Positions 36,351-46,121 are shown, counted from the first letter of the stretch. The stretch is 64,000 nt of DNA from Pseudidiomarina insulisalsae (GCF_003987065.1 NZ_PIPY01000006.1:1-64000), one strand, 5' to 3'. The notes: generated from the letters alone by a model not told the origin. Numbers and translations: made by a program.

Positions 36351-36872
36351 ATGGCATGGGTGTATTTAGGCCTGGGCAGTAACCGGCGGCGCACTCATCA
36401 TATTAACGCCGGTTTACGCGCCTTGCACGGACGCTTTGCCTCAGCACAAACGCCACTGCGGGTGGCTCGTGTGTTTGAAAGCGCGGCGGTCGGGTTTGAC
36501 GGCCACGACTTTTACAATACCGTGGTGGAGTTACAGACCGACCTGAGTATCGCTGAGCTTGTTGAGACTTGTAAAACCATTGAGCGTGATCATGGGCATC
36601 CTTCAAGTGCGCCCAAATACAGCCCGAGAACGCTCGATATTGACGTTTTACTCTATGACGATAAGGTGTGTACCACGCCGGTCTGTTTACCGCGTGGCGA
36701 GATTACTGAAAATGCTTTTGTGCTTTGGCCATTGGCAGAGTTAATCCCGGAGAAAAAACATCCGCAGACAGGCTTGAGCTTTGCACAGCATTGGCAAAGT
36801 TATCGTAGCGAGCAACAGATAAAACCGCTAAAATTCGCTTTCGAAACTTTACCCCATATGCAAACGCTCTAG
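36351..36872 (+). CDS. folK: 2-amino-4-hydroxy-6-hydroxymethyldihydropteridine pyrophosphokinase FolK
   Basis: Transfers pyrophosphate from ATP to the pterin made by FolB. YLGLGSNRRR, SAAVGFDGHDFYNTVVELQT, PRTLDIDVLLYDD (the metal-binding DxD) and NAFVLWPLAELIP are visible. The ATG at 36351 lies one base after the folB stop and gives 173 residues; the open frame begins earlier inside folB but without family support. Relatives of this type (YqcD/second FolK in Pseudomonas and Vibrio) occur next to folB; if the organism has another folK with panC/pcnB, this one would be a paralogue. Confidence 0.92.
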   Translation: MAWVYLGLGSNRRRTHHINAGLRALHGRFASAQTPLRVARVFESAAVGFDGHDFYNTVVELQTDLSIAELVETCKTIERDHGHPSSAPKYSPRTLDIDVLLYDDKVCTTPVCLPRGEITENAFVLWPLAELIPEKKHPQTGLSFAQHWQSYRSEQQIKPLKFAFETLPHMQTL

Positions 36873-36890
36873 ATCACAAGGAAGCTGACG

Positions 36891-37685
36891 TTGTCTACTT
36901 TTGAAGCCATTATTCTTGCTCTGATTCAAGGCCTGACTGAGTTTTTGCCGATTTCCAGTTCGGCCCATCTAATTCTTCCTTCACAGGTACTGGGCTGGCG
37001 CGACCAGGGACTCGCCTTTGATGTCGCAGTGCACGTCGGAACCTTAGCTGCGGTCGTTTTTTATTACCGGCAACAGGTCGGCGAGCTTATCATGGGGTGG
37101 TTAGCGAGCTTCCGCGGCCGCTACAACCAATCCAGCAGGCTCGCCTGGTTCATTATCTGGGCGACGGTACCAGCAGCTTTAGCCGGCTTGTTCGGCAATG
37201 ATTTACTGGAAAACTACGGGCGCTCGGCATTGGTCATTGCTACCACCACCATTCTTTTTGGTTTGTTACTCTGGTATGCCGACAAGCGCGCCACCGAACA
37301 CAAAAATATTGCCGGTTTGTCGTTACGTCAGGCAATGTTCATTGGTATTGCCCAGGCAATCGCACTGATTCCGGGAACCTCACGCTCCGGTATTACCATT
37401 ACGGCCGGACTGCTGTTGGGTCTGAACCGCACCGATGCTGCGAAGTTCTCGTTCCTGCTCTCAATTCCCATCATTATGCTGGCTGGCAGTTACAAAGGCA
37501 TGCAACTGGCGCAGCAGGCAGAGCCTGTTGCCTGGTCTATGGTGCTGATTGGTATGCTGGTTTCCTTTGTTTCAGCATATCTGTGCATTAAGTTGTTCTT
37601 GCAGGTAATTGAGCGAATGGGCATGCTGCCGTTCGTGATTTACCGGCTTTTGCTCGGCGCTTTACTGCTGGTCATGTTCCTCTAG
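36891..37685 (+). CDS. uppP: Undecaprenyl-diphosphate phosphatase UppP (BacA)
   Basis: Membrane phosphatase that recycles undecaprenyl pyrophosphate to the monophosphate carrier for cell-wall synthesis; overexpression gives bacitracin resistance. [17 protein letters not shown] (14-30) and [18 protein letters not shown] hold the catalytic Glu, Ser, His and Arg; about eight hydrophobic segments in 264 residues. The start is a TTG at 36891 with AAGGA upstream. The 3' end overlaps the convergent cca gene by 24 nt. Confidence 0.95.
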   Translation: MSTFEAIILALIQGLTEFLPISSSAHLILPSQVLGWRDQGLAFDVAVHVGTLAAVVFYYRQQVGELIMGWLASFRGRYNQSSRLAWFIIWATVPAALAGLFGNDLLENYGRSALVIATTTILFGLLLWYADKRATEHKNIAGLSLRQAMFIGIAQAIALIPGTSRSGITITAGLLLGLNRTDAAKFSFLLSIPIIMLAGSYKGMQLAQQAEPVAWSMVLIGMLVSFVSAYLCIKLFLQVIERMGMLPFVIYRLLLGALLLVMFL

Positions 37686-38783
37686 GCACTCGCGTAGTGC
37701 CTTTGCGCGCGCGGCCGTAACTGCCGCGCCGATCGCAGGTCCCTGTAGCTGTTCGCCGCGCTCTTTAGCGGCGCTGATGACTGCGCTGGCATTCACTTGT
37801 TGAGCCTTGGCGAAGGCTGCTTCAATTGCGACAGCGACTGCGTCGCTTAGCCCCTGGCTCTGCCAGACCTGGACTAGCACTGGCACCCGTTCCGGACGGC
37901 GCCAGCTATCGGCTTGCTGTAAGCATTGGAACAGTTGCTCCGCGTCATCTAACTGCCGCTGCTGGGCGTGGCACTGCTGAGCCAGACGGGCGAGCTGACG
38001 CCACTCATTCGGTACCCGTAAACGCTCACAACTCATCTCAACCTGCGGCGCACTGAGTTCGCCGTGCCAACTGGCGAAAGCAGTTAGTGCTGAATGCGAT
38101 GTCGGACACTGTGCCAGGCGGCTGATGACAGCGCTGAAAATGGCGTCATCATGGAGCTCAGCGAACCAGGGCTCAAGTGCTCCTGCGGCAGCTAAGACTT
38201 CAAAATAAACTGCGGGCGACGTGGTACTCAGTGCTTTAACAGTTTCCTGCCAGACGCGCTCATTGGCCAGGGTTTCGAGTTCGCCCGAAGCGCTGATGTC
38301 CTGCATCAGACCCAGCGTTTCCTCTGCAATAGTAAAGCCGTCAGCGGCAAAACGTGCAGCGAAGCGGGCCGCCCGCAATACCCGTAGTGGATCTTCGACA
38401 AAGGCTTCAGAAACATGGCGGAGTTTGCGTGCTTTAAGGTCGGCAAGCCCACCGTAAGGGTCGATGAGACCTCCGTCCGCAGCACGGGCAATGGCATTAA
38501 CGGTCAGGTCGCGGCGCCGTAGGTCCTGCTCCAGGGTCACCGAAGGGTCGGCAGCAATCGCAAAGCCAGTATAGCCGCGCCCTGACTTGCGCTCGGTTCT
38601 GGCCAGTGCGTACTCCTCGCTGGTATCCGGATGCAGGAACACGGGGAAGTCTTTGCCAACCTGACGATAGCCCCGCGCCAGCATTTCTTCAGGGGTCGCT
38701 CCGACCACCACATAGTCGCGTTCATGTACTTCTTTGCCAAGCAATTGATCGCGCACCGCGCCACCGACCAGATAGACTTCCAC
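37662..38783 (-). CDS. cca: CCA-adding enzyme (tRNA nucleotidyltransferase), HD segment deleted
   Basis: Adds or repairs the 3' CCA end of tRNAs. The nucleotidyltransferase head is intact: [13 protein letters not shown] (4-16), HERDYVVVG with the first catalytic acidic residue, [19 protein letters not shown] and [16 protein letters not shown]. The body and tail continue to residue 373, compared with 412 in E. coli. The missing residues map to the HD phosphohydrolase part: where E. coli has the ATLCHDLGKG signature this protein has [14 protein letters not shown], with no HD pair, and picks up again at [16 protein letters not shown]. Nucleotide addition should be normal, while phosphatase or phosphodiesterase activity should be lost. 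A GGAG lies before the ATG. Confidence 0.92.
   Translation of the reverse strand: MEVYLVGGAVRDQLLGKEVHERDYVVVGATPEEMLARGYRQVGKDFPVFLHPDTSEEYALARTERKSGRGYTGFAIAADPSVTLEQDLRRRDLTVNAIARAADGGLIDPYGGLADLKARKLRHVSEAFVEDPLRVLRAARFAARFAADGFTIAEETLGLMQDISASGELETLANERVWQETVKALSTTSPAVYFEVLAAAGALEPWFAELHDDAIFSAVISRLAQCPTSHSALTAFASWHGELSAPQVEMSCERLRVPNEWRQLARLAQQCHAQQRQLDDAEQLFQCLQQADSWRRPERVPVLVQVWQSQGLSDAVAVAIEAAFAKAQQVNASAVISAAKERGEQLQGPAIGAAVTAARAKALRECLEEHDQQ
37684..37704 (+). terminator. Hairpin at the uppP stop, inside the end of cca
   Basis: AGGCACT (37684-37690) pairs with AGTGCCT (37696-37702) around CGCGT, followed by only TT and then G. It begins within the uppP stop codon and lies entirely in cca coding sequence. 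A weak terminator for uppP at most. Confidence 0.4.
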
Positions 38784-38887
38784 ATTAAGCTCCTTAATAA
38801 TTTATTTGATGATCGCTAATGACTAGCCCTGATGCAAGTCAATCGTTACACTGGAGCTTGCTTCAGCTTGGTGAATGTAGACAGACT

Positions 38888-40333
38888 ATGTATCTGAATT
38901 ACTTTGGCTTACAAACAGAACCCTTTTCAATTGCGCCGGATCCGCACTTTCTTTATTTAAGCGAGCGGCATCAGGAGGCGTTGGCGCACTTAAGTTATGG
39001 CCTGCAGGGGAGTGGCGGTTTTATTTTGCTGACCGGCGAGGTAGGTACCGGTAAGACGACGGTATCACGGGCACTGCTGGAGCAATTGCCGGAACAGACC
39101 CGCACCGCGTTTATCCTCAACCCCATGCTGAATGAAACCGAGTTGCTGGCAACGCTGTGCGATGAATTTGGCATTCGTTACGCGAAACGCAACATCACCA
39201 ATAAACGCCTGACGGATAAACTTTCGGAGTTCCTGCTCGACGCTCATGCGCAAGGGGAGCAGTGTGTCGTACTGATTGATGAAGCGCAGCATCTGCGACC
39301 TCAGGTGTTGGAACAGTTACGCTTACTCACCAATCTGGAAACCAACCAAAATAAGCTGCTAAGGGTCATTTTAATCGGCCAGCCAGAGTTACAGGATCTG
39401 TTACGGCGGCGCGAGCTCAGACAACTGGCGCAACGCATTACCGCCCGCTATCACTTACTGCCGCTGCAACCGACGGATACCGAGCGCTACATCAACTACC
39501 GCTTACAGGTGGCGGGCGCGCAACGCGCACTGTTTGAGCCAGCTGCCGTGCGTCTGGTCCATCAACTCAGTGGGGGTATCCCGCGGCGGCTGAACTTGCT
39601 CTGTGATCGCGCACTACTGGCGGCCTATAACGACCAGGTGCAGACCGTAGGAAAACAACAGATGCGCACTGCCGCGCGTGAATTGGGTGAAGCGGAACAG
39701 CAGCCGGTCGGTGGGCCACCGCGCTGGGCTGTGGCGGCCGGATTAGTGCTTGCGGTATTTATTGGCGGCGCGATTGGCGCCTGGCAGCTCAGTGACACGC
39801 TGCCAGCGACAACGGCACAGGAGCGGCCGGTAAAGGCTACGCCGGCAGCACAAGAAGGCGTGCAGGAGCTGCTACGCCACTGGCAATTACCGCAGTTGCC
39901 GCGACAACAGGAGCTGTGTCGCTGGGTTGAGGAATATCAGTTGAGTTGTGTGCGTGGGCGGCTGCGGTTTGACCGCATTCTGGCCCTGAATTTACCGGCA
40001 ATACTGCGTCTTGATGACGGTAGCTGGCAGTTTATCGGCGACGCGCAAAGTACGCCGCAAGCGAACTGGACCGGCGAGTTCATGGCGCTTTGGCCGAACC
40101 CTCCGGGCTATCAGATCACTGCACCGGAGACCTATCAGGACTGGCTGAAACAAACACTGTCGACCTACCGGCAGAACACTACCGATGACTTAAACGCGCT
40201 GGCGCAAACACTGCAGCAGCGCCAGGGACTCCCGGTTAGTGGCGAATTTGACGCGCTGACGCTGGCCTGGCTTACCAGTCATCATACGGAACTCGGGCCT
40301 CGTCTGACGGCCGCAACGGCGGAGAATCGCTAA
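38888..40333 (+). CDS. gspA: GspA/ExeA-like AAA ATPase with peptidoglycan-binding domain
   Basis: Inner-membrane ATPase that, with GspB, helps the type II secretion secretin through the peptidoglycan (Aeromonas ExeA). MYLNYFGLQTEPFSIAPDPHFLY is the typical N terminus and sets the start at the ATG at 38888. Walker A GEVGTGKTT is at 50-58 and Walker B VVLIDEAQHL at 127-136; a single membrane helix follows at about 278-300 (AAGLVLAVFIGGAIGAW), and the periplasmic part ends in a peptidoglycan-binding domain (TLQQRQGLPVSGEFDALTLAWL). 481 residues. An MSHA-type MshM is the main alternative, but the C-terminal binding domain and the gspB partner favour GspA. Confidence 0.88.
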   Translation: MYLNYFGLQTEPFSIAPDPHFLYLSERHQEALAHLSYGLQGSGGFILLTGEVGTGKTTVSRALLEQLPEQTRTAFILNPMLNETELLATLCDEFGIRYAKRNITNKRLTDKLSEFLLDAHAQGEQCVVLIDEAQHLRPQVLEQLRLLTNLETNQNKLLRVILIGQPELQDLLRRRELRQLAQRITARYHLLPLQPTDTERYINYRLQVAGAQRALFEPAAVRLVHQLSGGIPRRLNLLCDRALLAAYNDQVQTVGKQQMRTAARELGEAEQQPVGGPPRWAVAAGLVLAVFIGGAIGAWQLSDTLPATTAQERPVKATPAAQEGVQELLRHWQLPQLPRQQELCRWVEEYQLSCVRGRLRFDRILALNLPAILRLDDGSWQFIGDAQSTPQANWTGEFMALWPNPPGYQITAPETYQDWLKQTLSTYRQNTTDDLNALAQTLQQRQGLPVSGEFDALTLAWLTSHHTELGPRLTAATAENR

Positions 40334-41043
40334 TGTCTTCAGTTTTAAAAGCTCTGCGCCAACAGCAGTCCGACCTGATTCCGCAACAGCAGCCGGTACA
40401 ACTGGCACCGCTGCCGCCCCGGTCACGGCGCCACCCATGGGTCTGGCTGGTACTTGCGCTGGTGGCCGCGCTGGCACTTGGCTGGTTTGCCAGTTCCGTA
40501 TTCCTGTTGCGCACCACCGTGCCGCCCGGGACGGCAGCAGAGGGCCAGACGCTACCGATTCGTCTGGGTGAGCCGGCACCCGTGCGCCAGGTAAGCTTAC
40601 CCGTTGCGCAAACGACCGAAGACACTCAACCCACCGCAGAAGCCCAACCTACCGAGTCGACGTTTGCCTCGCCACCGGCACTGGATGCCGGGCAGGGCGT
40701 GGACTTGAATCAGGTTCCGGCGGAGCTGCTGGCTGCCTTTGAAGAGGCGATTGCGGCGACTGGCAATGGTGCTGCGGGCGACAGGCAGCAATCGGTATTG
40801 CCGCGAATCGAGCAATTGCCACCAGAGGTACGCCGACAAATCCCAGGTTTTACCTACGACGCGCATCAGTATTCATCCCGTGTTCCTGAGCGTTTTGTGG
40901 AACTCGCTGGGCAGCGCTTACGTCAGGGCGACTTCTGGAAAGGAATTCAGGTACTTACTATCGCGCCGAATCACGTTGTTCTGGTCCTCGGCCAGCAGGC
41001 CTTTCAACAACCTGCGCTGGAAGACTGGACAAGTTCGCCATAA
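40333..41043 (+). CDS. gspB: GspB/ExeB-like general secretion pathway protein B
   Basis: Partner of GspA in placing the secretin. MSSVLKALRQQQ is the typical cytoplasmic start, then one membrane helix (about 36-58, WVWLVLALVAALALGWFASSVF), a low-complexity Pro/Thr/Ala periplasmic linker, and the conserved C-terminal domain (PGFTYDAHQYSSRVPERFVEL and GDFWKGIQVLTIAPNHVVL). 236 residues. Start and the stop of gspA overlap in a TAATG. The rest of the type II secretion genes are not in the window. Confidence 0.87.
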   Translation: MSSVLKALRQQQSDLIPQQQPVQLAPLPPRSRRHPWVWLVLALVAALALGWFASSVFLLRTTVPPGTAAEGQTLPIRLGEPAPVRQVSLPVAQTTEDTQPTAEAQPTESTFASPPALDAGQGVDLNQVPAELLAAFEEAIAATGNGAAGDRQQSVLPRIEQLPPEVRRQIPGFTYDAHQYSSRVPERFVELAGQRLRQGDFWKGIQVLTIAPNHVVLVLGQQAFQQPALEDWTSSP

Positions 41044-41097
41044 GTTGTTATTAAAACACCTGTTTAAATTCACTGTTTGATTTTTTAGAGGTGTGCG

Positions 41098-42873
41098 ATG
41101 GCTGATTATCGAGTTCCCCGTGATGACATGCAGTTTTTACTCCAGGACGTGTTCCAGGTAGATAAAGACTGGGCCCGCTTCCCAGCTCTGGCCGAAGTTG
41201 ATTTGGATATGGCCAGCGCCATTATTGATGAAGCGGCAAAATTGGCGGAAACCTTGATCGCGCCTCATGCCCGCGCAGCCGATGAAGAAGGCGTACACTT
41301 TCAGGACGGTGAAGTAAAAACCCCTGCGAGTTATCGTGAGAATTTCCAGCAACTCGCAGCAGGTGGCTGGGTAGGGGTGACAGCCAACCCGGATTTTGGC
41401 GGCATGGGCTTGCCGAAAGCGCTCTCTGCTCAATACGAAGAAATGCTCTGCGCAGCTGATATCTCATTTTCCCTCTACCCCGGCCTGACCTCAGGCGCAA
41501 TCATCACCATTGATGCCTACGCCAGCGATGAGCTAAAACAGCTTTATTTGCCGCGCATGACCTCGGGCGAGTGGACTGGCACCATGTGCCTGACGGAACC
41601 GCACGCGGGAACCGATCTGGGAATTATTCGCACCAAAGCTGAACCACAGCCCGATGGTACTTATTCGGTAACCGGTACAAAAATATTCATTACCGGCGGT
41701 GAGCATGATCTGACCGACAACATTGTTCATCTGGTGCTGGCGAAACTACCTGACGCACCGCCGGGAAGTAAGGGGATTAGCCTGCTGTTAGTACCCAAGT
41801 TCTTGCCCGATAACCAAGGCCAGCCCGGCGAGCGAAATACCGTGAAGTGCGGTTCGGTCGAACACAAAATGGGGATTCATGGTTCGGCGACCTGTGTCAT
41901 GAACTTTGATGGCGCCAAAGGTTGGTTAATTGGCGAACCGCATCAGGGCCTGAAGGCAATGTTCACCATGATGAACTACGAGCGTCTGGGCGTTGGCATT
42001 CAGGGCCTGGGCGCCGCGGCGCGTTCTTATCAGAATGCGCTTGAGTATGCGCAGGAGCGTTTGCAGGGACGCGGCGCGCTGGCCGGCCGGAATATGGATA
42101 AAGAAGCCGATCCGTTACTGGTACATGGTGATGTGCGGCGCATGCTGCTAACCATGAAAGCGCTGGTAGAAGGCGGACGTGCGTTTTCGACCTACGTCGG
42201 ACAACAGCTGGATATTGCAAAATACAGTGAGGACAGTGAGGAAAAGTCCCGCGCTGAGGCTTTGGTCGCGTTGTTAACACCGGTTGCGAAAGCCTTTATT
42301 ACCGATACCGGATTTGAGGCAACGGTGATTGGTCAGCAAGTATTCGGTGGCCACGGTTACGTCCGCGAATGGGGTCAGGAGCAACTGGTGCGGGACTGTC
42401 GCATTGCGCAAATTTACGAAGGCACGAACGGTATTCAGGCGCTGGATCTGTTAGGACGTAAAGTCGCTGGCTCGCGCGGCGAATTACTCAAACCGCTTAT
42501 GGCCGATATTGCAGCGTTGCTGGCGGAGCCTATGCCTGAACTTGCGACAGAATACGCGCAGTTGGACAAAGCTGTGCAGCGTACGAAGCAGCTTACCGAG
42601 CATGTGCTCAAGCAGGTCGCGGGCGATGAGAATGTGATTAACAGCGTCGCAGTGGAGTATCTGCATCTGCTCGGTTACGTGACTTATGGCTATTTGTGGT
42701 TACGCATGGCCAAAGCGGCACAACCGCTGGCCAGTGGGCGGCCACAACTGGCAAGTAAAATTAAAACCGCGAAGTTTTACATGGCGCGACTATTGCCGCG
42801 GATTGAAGGGCTGGCCGCCGCCATTGAGGACGGCAGCCAGTCGCTTTATTTGCATGAATTGGGTGACTTTTAG
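41098..42873 (+). CDS. Acyl-CoA dehydrogenase, long form with C-terminal extension (AcdA/DmdC-like)
   Basis: FAD-dependent oxidation of an acyl-CoA to its enoyl-CoA. The N-terminal, middle and C-terminal ACAD domains run in order, with MCLTEPHAGTDLG and TGTKIFITGGEHD at the flavin site and the catalytic base E441 in QIYEGTNGIQALDL. After the core comes the extra C-terminal domain seen in 590-600-residue members, which include broad-range fatty acyl enzymes and the methylmercaptopropionyl-CoA dehydrogenase DmdC. Substrate cannot be told from sequence; no DMSP genes are nearby. A GAGG stands before the ATG. Monocistronic; the stop shares a TTAG with the putA stop. Confidence 0.9.
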   Translation: MADYRVPRDDMQFLLQDVFQVDKDWARFPALAEVDLDMASAIIDEAAKLAETLIAPHARAADEEGVHFQDGEVKTPASYRENFQQLAAGGWVGVTANPDFGGMGLPKALSAQYEEMLCAADISFSLYPGLTSGAIITIDAYASDELKQLYLPRMTSGEWTGTMCLTEPHAGTDLGIIRTKAEPQPDGTYSVTGTKIFITGGEHDLTDNIVHLVLAKLPDAPPGSKGISLLLVPKFLPDNQGQPGERNTVKCGSVEHKMGIHGSATCVMNFDGAKGWLIGEPHQGLKAMFTMMNYERLGVGIQGLGAAARSYQNALEYAQERLQGRGALAGRNMDKEADPLLVHGDVRRMLLTMKALVEGGRAFSTYVGQQLDIAKYSEDSEEKSRAEALVALLTPVAKAFITDTGFEATVIGQQVFGGHGYVREWGQEQLVRDCRIAQIYEGTNGIQALDLLGRKVAGSRGELLKPLMADIAALLAEPMPELATEYAQLDKAVQRTKQLTEHVLKQVAGDENVINSVAVEYLHLLGYVTYGYLWLRMAKAAQPLASGRPQLASKIKTAKFYMARLLPRIEGLAAAIEDGSQSLYLHELGDF

Positions 42874-42880
42874 TCGCCCA
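42860..42880. terminator. Hairpin carrying the overlapping stops of the acyl-CoA dehydrogenase and putA genes
   Basis: TGGGTGACT (42860-42868) pairs with AGTCGCCCA (42872-42880), nine pairs with one G-U, around a TTT loop that contains the overlapping TAG and TAA stops. No T run follows on either strand, so simple intrinsic termination is doubtful. Confidence 0.4.
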
Positions 42881-45800
42881 GTGACAGCAGGGTCGCGTTA
42901 CCACCGACCGCAGTGATGTTATTGCTGCGGGTTTTCTCAGTGATAAAGCGGGTAAGGTAGTGTGGACCGCCCGCTTTCGGACCCGTTCCTGACAGACCAC
43001 GGCCACCAAACGGCTGGACACCGACCACAGCACCTACCTGATTGCGGTTAATGTACACGTTACCTACATCAATGCGGCGCGCGACATCTTCAGCAAAGGT
43101 TTCATTGCGACTGTGAATGCCGAACGTCAAACCAAAGCCTGTGGCATTAATACTGTGAATGACTTCATCAAGGTTATCTGTTGAGTAACGGATAACGTGC
43201 AGGATCGGGCCAAAGTTTTCCTTCACCAACTGATTGATGCTGTCGATTTCAATTGCGGTCGGCGCAACAAAGGTACCGCCATTGGTGTAATCAGGCATGG
43301 GCGCGCGCGCAATCAGACGGCCTGCTTGCGAAATATCGGAAACATGTTGCTCGAGGTTGCTCTTCGCAACACCGTCAATGACCGGACCGACGTCGGTTTC
43401 ATGCAACATCGGGTCGCCCACCTGAAGTTCCGCCATTGCGCCTTTGAGCAAGTCAATCACGCGATCAGCGATATCTTCCTGCACGAACAGTACGCGTAGC
43501 GCTGAGCAACGCTGACCGGCGCTCTTGAACGCACTGGCAACGATATCGGTAACGGCCTGCTCAGGTAAGGCTGTCGAGTCAATCAGCATGGCATTCTGGC
43601 CACCGGTCTCGGCGATAAGCGGTACGATGGCGCCGGTCCGCGCCGCCAGCGCACGGTTAATCGATTGTGCGGTGTAGCTTGAACCGGTGAAACAAACACC
43701 ACCGATGTTTTCCTGGCTAACCAGGAACGAGCCGACTTCAGCACCGCTACCCGGCATAAAGTGAACAACATCACCCGGAACACCAGCTTCCAGTAACAGT
43801 TGCACTGCACGGAAGGCAATTAAGCCGGTCTGCTCGGCCGGTTTCGCGATCACGCAGTTACCGGTTACCAGCGCGGCAACGACCTGGCCAGTAAAGATAG
43901 CTAACGGGAAGTTCCACGGGCTGATACAGATAAAGGTACCGCGGCCCTCAACGAAGAGCTCGTTGGTCTCACCGGTCGGTCCTGGCAACGTGGTGCCTTC
44001 CCCCATCAGTTTGCGTGCTTCGACGGCGTAATAGCGACAGAAATCGACGGCTTCGCGCACCTCATCAATACCATCCTGCAGGCTCTTGCCCGCTTCCAGA
44101 GAGCACAGTGCAATGAGTTCGTCGCGGTTTGCTTCCATCAGGTCGGCAAATTTTTCCAGCGCTTTCGCGCGTACTTCGACATCGGTATCGCGCCAACGGC
44201 GATGGGCTGCGTTCGCGCTGTTTAAAGCCTGCTCGGCCAGGGCTTTATCGCCCCAACAAATGCTGCCGATCTGGCGCTGGTTTTCCTGCGGACTGTTAAT
44301 GCTCACCCGATGGTGAGCGTCATCAATCACGTCGCCATTGACGATAGGGCCACCTTGCCACTGTTTGTCACGGTACTGCTGTACTGCAGCAATGAAGTCG
44401 TCTGCCTGAGAGTGAATGTTCATGTTCAATCCTAACGAGTTTTTACGATCGCTGAAAATCTGCGTCGGTAATGGAATTTTGGTATTAGCCAGGCTTTCAT
44501 ACTTGGCCACACTGCGCATCGGATGCCGGGTCAGTTCCTCCACCGGCGTTTCCGGGTCTACCAGTTTGTGCACGAATGAGGTATTGGCGCCGTTTTCTAA
44601 CAGGCGTCGCACCAGATACGGCAGCAGGTCTTTGTGGGCACCCACCGGCGCGTAAATACGTACCGTAGTCTCGGCATCTTCCTGTAACAAAGTATCGTAC
44701 AGGTCATCGCCCATACCGTGCAGGCGCTGAAACTCGATGCGGCGCTTGGTGCTTTCATTCATCTGGCGGATGGCCATGACAGTTTGCGCGTTATGGGTAG
44801 CAAACTGCGGATATAACGCGCCATCGGTCTTATCACACAGCAGGTAACGCGAGCAGGCCAGATAGCTGACGTCGGTATTCGCCTTGCGGGTGAACACCGG
44901 ATAGCCGGTCAGGCCATTGACCTGGCAGTGCTTAATTTCAGTGTCCCAGTAAGCGCCTTTTACCAGCCGGACCGGTATCTCGTCGCCGCACTCTTTTGCC
45001 AGTGCTGTTAACCAGCAAAGAACCGGGAGTGCACGTTTAGCGTAGGCCTGAACCACTACGCCAAAACGCGGCCAGCCTTTACATACGCCGCTGCGATAGA
45101 CTTTCTCGAATAACTCAAGCGAAAGCTCCAGCCGGTCGGCTTCTTCGGCATCAATGGTTACGCCCACGTCCGCTTCTTTTGCCAGCTTGACCAGCTCGGT
45201 CAGGCTTTGTGCCAGTTCAGTCAGCACACGTTCCTGATTTGCGGCCTCATAACGCGGGTGCAGCGCGGACAATTTGATTGAAATGGTTGGTCGCGGCGCT
45301 TTGGGATTATTAAAGTTCTCTGCCGCCACCACTTTAATCGAATTGACGTAGTCAGCATGGTAACGGCGTGCATCAGCCATCGTCAGAGCGGCTTCACCCA
45401 GCATGTCATAAGCATGCGTGTAGCCTTTCTCGCGGTTGGCGCGACTGTTTTTCAGTGCTTCTTCAATGGTACGGCCGAGTACGAACTGCTTACCCATAAT
45501 GCGCATGGCAGCGTAAGTAGCCTTACGCACAACCGGCATACCCAGGCGGCGAGTCAGGCGACGGAAGACCCCCCGCGGGGTTTCCATTGGCTGACCGGTT
45601 GGGTTGATGACGCTATTGGTAAGCGCCAGACCCCATGTGCCTGAGTTGACTAACCACGAGGCGCTTTGCCCCATGTGTTTTTGCCAGTCACCGCCCGAGA
45701 GGCGATCCTGGATCAGGGCGTCGGCTGTAGCGGCGTCGGGAACCCGCAACAGCGCTTCAGCCAGACACATGAGAATGATACCTTCTTTGGTATCAAGGCT

Positions 45801-46040
45801 ATACTCTTGCAAAAAGGCATCAACGCCGCCGCCATCTGCACGCTCACGCACGGTGCGGACAAGCTTATCGGTACGCTCTGTTACCTGATCAAGCACCTCA
45901 TTCTCAGCAGGAACTAATTGCATCAGTTCTTTGAGGTAGGCGTCTTCATCAACGATATAGTTTTCGGTAATAGCGCGCTGCAGCTTGCCAAGGTCGGCGC
46001 CGGAATACTGAGCCTGAAGTACTTCACTGGCTTTGAACAT
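42870..46040 (-). CDS. putA: Bifunctional proline dehydrogenase / L-glutamate gamma-semialdehyde dehydrogenase PutA
   Basis: Oxidises proline to glutamate in two steps, feeding electrons to quinone through FAD and then NAD. The proline dehydrogenase barrel (about residues 80-470) has RLVKGAYWDTEIK and TISIKLSALHPRYE; the aldehyde dehydrogenase part has ISPWNFPLAIFTGQV and C845 in KSAGQRCSALRV, and PFGGRGLSGTGPKAGGPHYL ends the protein. From the ATG at 46040 (AGGAG 5-6 nt upstream) it has 1056 residues. E. coli PutA (1320) begins with a ribbon-helix-helix repressor domain; that is absent here, so this PutA cannot regulate its own gene that way. The open frame extends to 46196 but gives no such domain. 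Confidence 0.95.
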   Translation of the reverse strand: MFKASEVLQAQYSGADLGKLQRAITENYIVDEDAYLKELMQLVPAENEVLDQVTERTDKLVRTVRERADGGGVDAFLQEYSLDTKEGIILMCLAEALLRVPDAATADALIQDRLSGGDWQKHMGQSASWLVNSGTWGLALTNSVINPTGQPMETPRGVFRRLTRRLGMPVVRKATYAAMRIMGKQFVLGRTIEEALKNSRANREKGYTHAYDMLGEAALTMADARRYHADYVNSIKVVAAENFNNPKAPRPTISIKLSALHPRYEAANQERVLTELAQSLTELVKLAKEADVGVTIDAEEADRLELSLELFEKVYRSGVCKGWPRFGVVVQAYAKRALPVLCWLTALAKECGDEIPVRLVKGAYWDTEIKHCQVNGLTGYPVFTRKANTDVSYLACSRYLLCDKTDGALYPQFATHNAQTVMAIRQMNESTKRRIEFQRLHGMGDDLYDTLLQEDAETTVRIYAPVGAHKDLLPYLVRRLLENGANTSFVHKLVDPETPVEELTRHPMRSVAKYESLANTKIPLPTQIFSDRKNSLGLNMNIHSQADDFIAAVQQYRDKQWQGGPIVNGDVIDDAHHRVSINSPQENQRQIGSICWGDKALAEQALNSANAAHRRWRDTDVEVRAKALEKFADLMEANRDELIALCSLEAGKSLQDGIDEVREAVDFCRYYAVEARKLMGEGTTLPGPTGETNELFVEGRGTFICISPWNFPLAIFTGQVVAALVTGNCVIAKPAEQTGLIAFRAVQLLLEAGVPGDVVHFMPGSGAEVGSFLVSQENIGGVCFTGSSYTAQSINRALAARTGAIVPLIAETGGQNAMLIDSTALPEQAVTDIVASAFKSAGQRCSALRVLFVQEDIADRVIDLLKGAMAELQVGDPMLHETDVGPVIDGVAKSNLEQHVSDISQAGRLIARAPMPDYTNGGTFVAPTAIEIDSINQLVKENFGPILHVIRYSTDNLDEVIHSINATGFGLTFGIHSRNETFAEDVARRIDVGNVYINRNQVGAVVGVQPFGGRGLSGTGPKAGGPHYLTRFITEKTRSNNITAVGGNATLLSLGD

Positions 46041-46093
46041 AGCATCTCCTGTAGGACTCAGCCCAAGGCTGGAGGGGACATAATTTGCGCGCA

Positions 46094-46121
46094 AGTATAT
46101 TGCTTTTTTACTGCGCGTAAA
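46094..46121 (-). promoter_or_regulatory. Candidate sigma70 promoter of putA
   Basis: Read on the minus strand: TTTACG (46121-46116), a 16-bp spacer, then TATACT (46099-46094). It would start transcription about 45-50 nt before the putA ATG. A short inverted repeat CAGCC/GGCTG lies in the leader near 46060. Confidence 0.5.
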
